DNA from: Anisakis pegreffii
Lineage: Eukaryota; Nematoda; Chromadorea; Rhabditida; Anisakidae
Reading direction: 5' to 3'
NCBI GenBank assembly: GCA_035041965.1
Contig: JAPYMA010000216.1
Location: forward strand, 248,001 to 312,000
DNA length: 64,000 nt
Every line of letters starts with the position of its first letter. The stretch's first letter is position 1. The position numbers and the translations under genes were made by a program. Shown in pieces: positions 61,201-64,000 of this stretch. The notes below the pieces were generated by a model. That model was not told where the DNA came from and did no database searches. It worked only from the letters and a program-made list of their open reading frames with translations.

Positions 61201-64000
61201 CCTGGCTGCGGCCACATCACCGAATGTTCGTTTCGAGTATTCTGAATTGATCTCGTTTGAATGAGCGATTGAATTGTTTGTTGTGCAATACGAAAGTTTT
61301 GTTCATTACGCATCTGATTGTTTTTCATTTGAATTGTACTTTTTCGGTTGCAGTGTGTGTTCGGAAAATTTCAGCATCGATCTATCAGATTGCTTCGAAT
61401 TAATAAGTGTATCGTAAGTTTTCGGGAATTTTGAGCAATTCGCAGTATTCAGTAGTGAGATGATGCAGTTACTGATGAAAGAAATGATCGATGAAATAGT
61501 CGGGTTTATCTAGAATCATCGGTTGGATAGAAGAGTTTGACTTGAATGCGTCGTTTTCAAGTGGAAACCATTAATTCATGTGAATGAATGTTATTGGTAA
61601 ACTGAAATCGAGTTCCGCTCTGAATCGTCTCTCATTTCAGAGTGAACTGGAAATAATCGACTCGACATCGCAAGGATTGTCAATTGATGATGCCGCACAC
61701 CTGTTGGCACGTTTTGCGTTACTGGCCGATGTTTTCATATTCGCGTCTGGAATCAATTTCGGAGACTTGGAGCAGGAGAAAAATATGCCGAGTGGAGGCA
61801 TTCTCAGACAGACTCTTCGCTTAGGTGTGCGATTTTTTGTTGGTGATTTTAATATCGTTGTTTGTCGTTGATAAATTGCGTTGTATAATGTAACTATTTG
61901 GAAATAGAGTGCATAGAGAATCTGAATCATATGTTTTATGTTTAAATGTTTTCAGTTCATTTGAATTGACTTTTTGAATGAGCGATATTGTGTGGTATAT
62001 TTGTACGCAGCATTAATTAAAAACGTTGAAAACGTGATCAGTTTTCGATTCATATTTTGCCAGAATTCCTTGCACAAACCATTTGTAAACTTGATACAAT
62101 AATATTTTGATTAAATTTGATATAGGGTTCCAAAAACATCCACAAACGGATTTACTCTTTGCATTTTACATTGTTTCATTAACTTGTGTTGTTTTCTTAT
62201 GTCATTTAGTCAAAAGTTTACATTCGCTCTTCGACTGATCTTCGATTGAATTGTTTCGTAATTTTTCAGTGTCAACAATATCCGTTCGTAATATATTGGC
62301 GTGTCGTATGCAACGAGGCGATATGCATCGTGCAGATTCGTATCGAGATGCGAAACAACTCGAACGTGCTAAAAATATCGCACTTTTCGTTCAAGGAGCT
62401 TTGGAGGTGATTTGGTTTTGCTTTTTGATTGGTTTTGAAAATATAAAATAAAATGACACTTATCTGTAAAGGTCTAGTGGGGGATGAGATATTTAGTGTA
62501 CGTGAATTGTTTGATGACCATTTGCGAATGTTTCAGAAGAAAAGTGAGACTGTAATGGATCCGGATCGTCTGCTGCAAGAAGTTGATTTACAGAGACTGA
62601 AAGGCATTGTTTATCGAGATATGGTGAGCGTTTTTTTTTCGTAGGATTCTAAGAGAGTCGTCAGTTTTCTTCAAAATTATGTTGGCAGTATCCGTTTGAG
62701 AAAGATTTCGCTTGTTGTACTCAATTCATTAACTTCTTTTTCATTAGACTTATGGAGTGACATATATTCCAAACTGCTGCATGGATATTGCTTCTGTCAG
62801 AAGTTTATTTTTAAGAAATGTTCTAGAAACAACAAAATGGAACGACAAATTACATTTTTCAGTCTATTTTGAGGAATTTTCGTCGTTAATTGATGGAAAT
62901 ATATAGTTATTTTGAGCAGAATTCAAGAACCTTTCAAATCTTCATCAGTTTCGTGATACTGAACTGTAACTGATAGAAAAGTTGGAATTTTCTTTGTTAA
63001 TGTTTTATTCCAGTTGATTCACAAGAGACAACAAATTTTAGGAAGAGAATCGCCAAGCACAATTCCTAGCGTTGGCAGTAACGTATTTGCTATCCGTATT
63101 GATGGTGTCCAGATATCGAGATATACTCGAACCGCCTTCGACACCATCGCCATTCTTTGATACCACAAAAGCTGGATTCGTTGCACGCACTAGTTGTTAG
63201 TTTTTGAGTTACCTATCGTTCCTTTGCAATATACCCTCATTGTTTTCTGTGTTCAGAATTTAAGCATCAGTCTGGTTAAGAGTGTTCTGATTTGATATGA
63301 ATAATGCGAAGATGAATTGTCTTTTTGTTGTCATTGTTGATGAATTGGAGAAGTTTATAATCGAAACGAGATTGCTTGTACTTTTCCAGTAACTGAAATG
63401 ATTTCACTGCATTGACGTTGAATGAAAATGTTGGTTTTTTTGTGATTATGGTGAGAATTTTATTATGGTTAGTGGGTAATATAATCAGATGGGAGTGAAC
63501 TTATTTTATGGAACAAGAAGTTTTGTTAAGTGAAATCAGGATGTCCTTAAGGATATCAAATTGGGACTGTTTTTCGAATGAATGAATCAGTTATTGTTAT
63601 GAAATGAAGAGGTTTTGAAATTTTTTGTTGAATGATTTTGGAGGGGAAAAATTCGAATCGACAATTTTTTCAGCTGAAAATGATGCGAATGTTGATCAAA
63701 TGAACGGTGTTTCGACAGTGAACAACGCAGGTGAAGATGGTCGAAACAGCACGAAGACATCATCGGCAAACAGTTCGGCCAGAGCGCAGTCAGTTGATGG
63801 GGATGATGGGAAGCGATTGGATAAGGATGACGGGCAAGGTGGCGGCGATGTGAATGTGAATAACGAGAGTGAGAATGTGGCTTCGATTAAGATTCAACAA
63901 ACGAGTGAAGTGGCGGTGCGTGGCACCGATCAAAATCAATACTCTGAGGGTCATTTGGATACGTTCAATGTAAGATTTGGGAATATTTTGATTATCTACG
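49272..64000 (+). CDS. sel-2: SEL-2 / neurobeachin-LRBA family protein, N-terminal part (partial)
   Basis: BEACH-family scaffold for membrane traffic; C. elegans SEL-2 affects LIN-12/Notch endosomal traffic. Exons: 49272-49466, 51351-51632, 52086-52364, 52581-52685, 52942-53028, 53213-53353, 53747-53842, 54050-54171, 54461-54586, 54750-54851, 54962-55172, 55383-55523, 55688-55824, 57005-57113, 57243-57395, 57534-57718, 58202-58343, 58624-58814, 59006-59258, 59419-59673, 59854-59976, about 60210-60457, 61075-61225, 61641-61824, 62270-62406, 62537-62623, 63042-63192, 63674-63969, then a donor at the window edge. An acidic Ser-rich N-terminus is followed by [28 protein letters not shown] and YSISVKE. 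A concanavalin-like domain ([17 protein letters not shown] to [13 protein letters not shown], residues about 395-600) precedes an armadillo-type region ([44 protein letters not shown]) and a low-complexity linker. PH, BEACH and WD40 domains must lie beyond 64,000. Phases agree except into exon 60,210, whose ends are uncertain. Confidence 0.93.
52441..52520 (+). mobile_element. Possible tRNA-derived (SINE-like) sequence in a sel-2 intron
   Basis: A segment with an A-box-like TAGTGGTTAAGC (52,448-52,459) and a B-box-like GGTTTGAACC (52,496-52,505) at tRNA-like spacing. The T-arm pairs only as GTGG/CCAC with an 8-base loop, and the acceptor stem does not fold well. It is not a functional tRNA; it may be a tRNA pseudogene or the head of a short SINE. 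Confidence 0.3.
60905..60996. repeat. 46-bp minisatellite, two copies, in a sel-2 intron
   Basis: Two adjacent copies of a GATTTGAGGT(G/A)TTGACTTTG-type unit (start 60,905 and 60,951) differ at a few positions. It sits between the exons ending 60,457 and starting 61,075. Confidence 0.75.

Overview
The window is nuclear DNA of a nematode. It is AT-rich, with split genes, short introns ending in TTTCAG-type acceptors, and simple-repeat and transposon debris between genes. The three genes identified by homology (anillin, class I aldolase, and the neurobeachin-family protein SEL-2) all look nematode-like. Several first coding exons start just after a good acceptor with no coding exon upstream, which suggests spliced-leader trans-splicing. 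A chromadorean nematode is the safest call; a Spirurina (clade III) parasite is possible but cannot be shown from this window. All exons below were derived by eye from reading frame, splice consensus and intron-phase agreement.

Layout. (1) 0.1-1.26 kb: five phase-consistent minus-strand exons of an unrecognised proline-rich gene that runs off the left edge. (2) 1.3-7 kb: low-complexity DNA, a hAT-like MITE, hairpins and two small coding-like ORFs. (3) 8.0-11.1 kb, minus strand: an eight-exon gene whose intron phases all agree, encoding a protein of about 380 residues with Cys/His zinc-knuckle-like motifs near its C-terminus; I do not recognise its family. (4) 11.2-17 kb: simple repeats, a pre-miRNA-like hairpin, a 408-bp tandem repeat, and a coding remnant resembling a CENP-B/Tc5 DNA-binding domain. 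(5) 17.2-24.9 kb, plus strand: complete anillin gene (23 coding exons, about 1083 aa, anillin homology and PH domains). (6) 28.0-30.9 kb, minus strand: complete fructose-bisphosphate aldolase (8 coding exons, 364 aa, one apparent GC-AG intron), convergent with anillin. (7) 31-35 kb: no gene seen. (8) 35.1-44.5 kb: a large near-identical inverted repeat with arms of about 2.57 kb and a 4.2-kb spacer. The spacer holds a diverged third copy, a 435-bp tandem duplication, and a 411-bp insertion with terminal inverted repeats. (9) 44.5-47.5 kb: dispersed repeats, a candidate two-exon 59-aa gene, and a decayed mariner transposase. (10) 49.3-64 kb, plus strand: the N-terminal half of sel-2 (NBEA/LRBA family), 28 recognised exons continuing beyond the right edge.

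The three recognised genes are unrelated housekeeping or cell-biology genes (cytokinesis scaffold, glycolysis, endosomal/polarised traffic). They do not form an operon or pathway. The novel material lies in the unrecognised spliced genes at the left, the small gene at 45.8 kb, and the repeat and palindrome architecture between genes.
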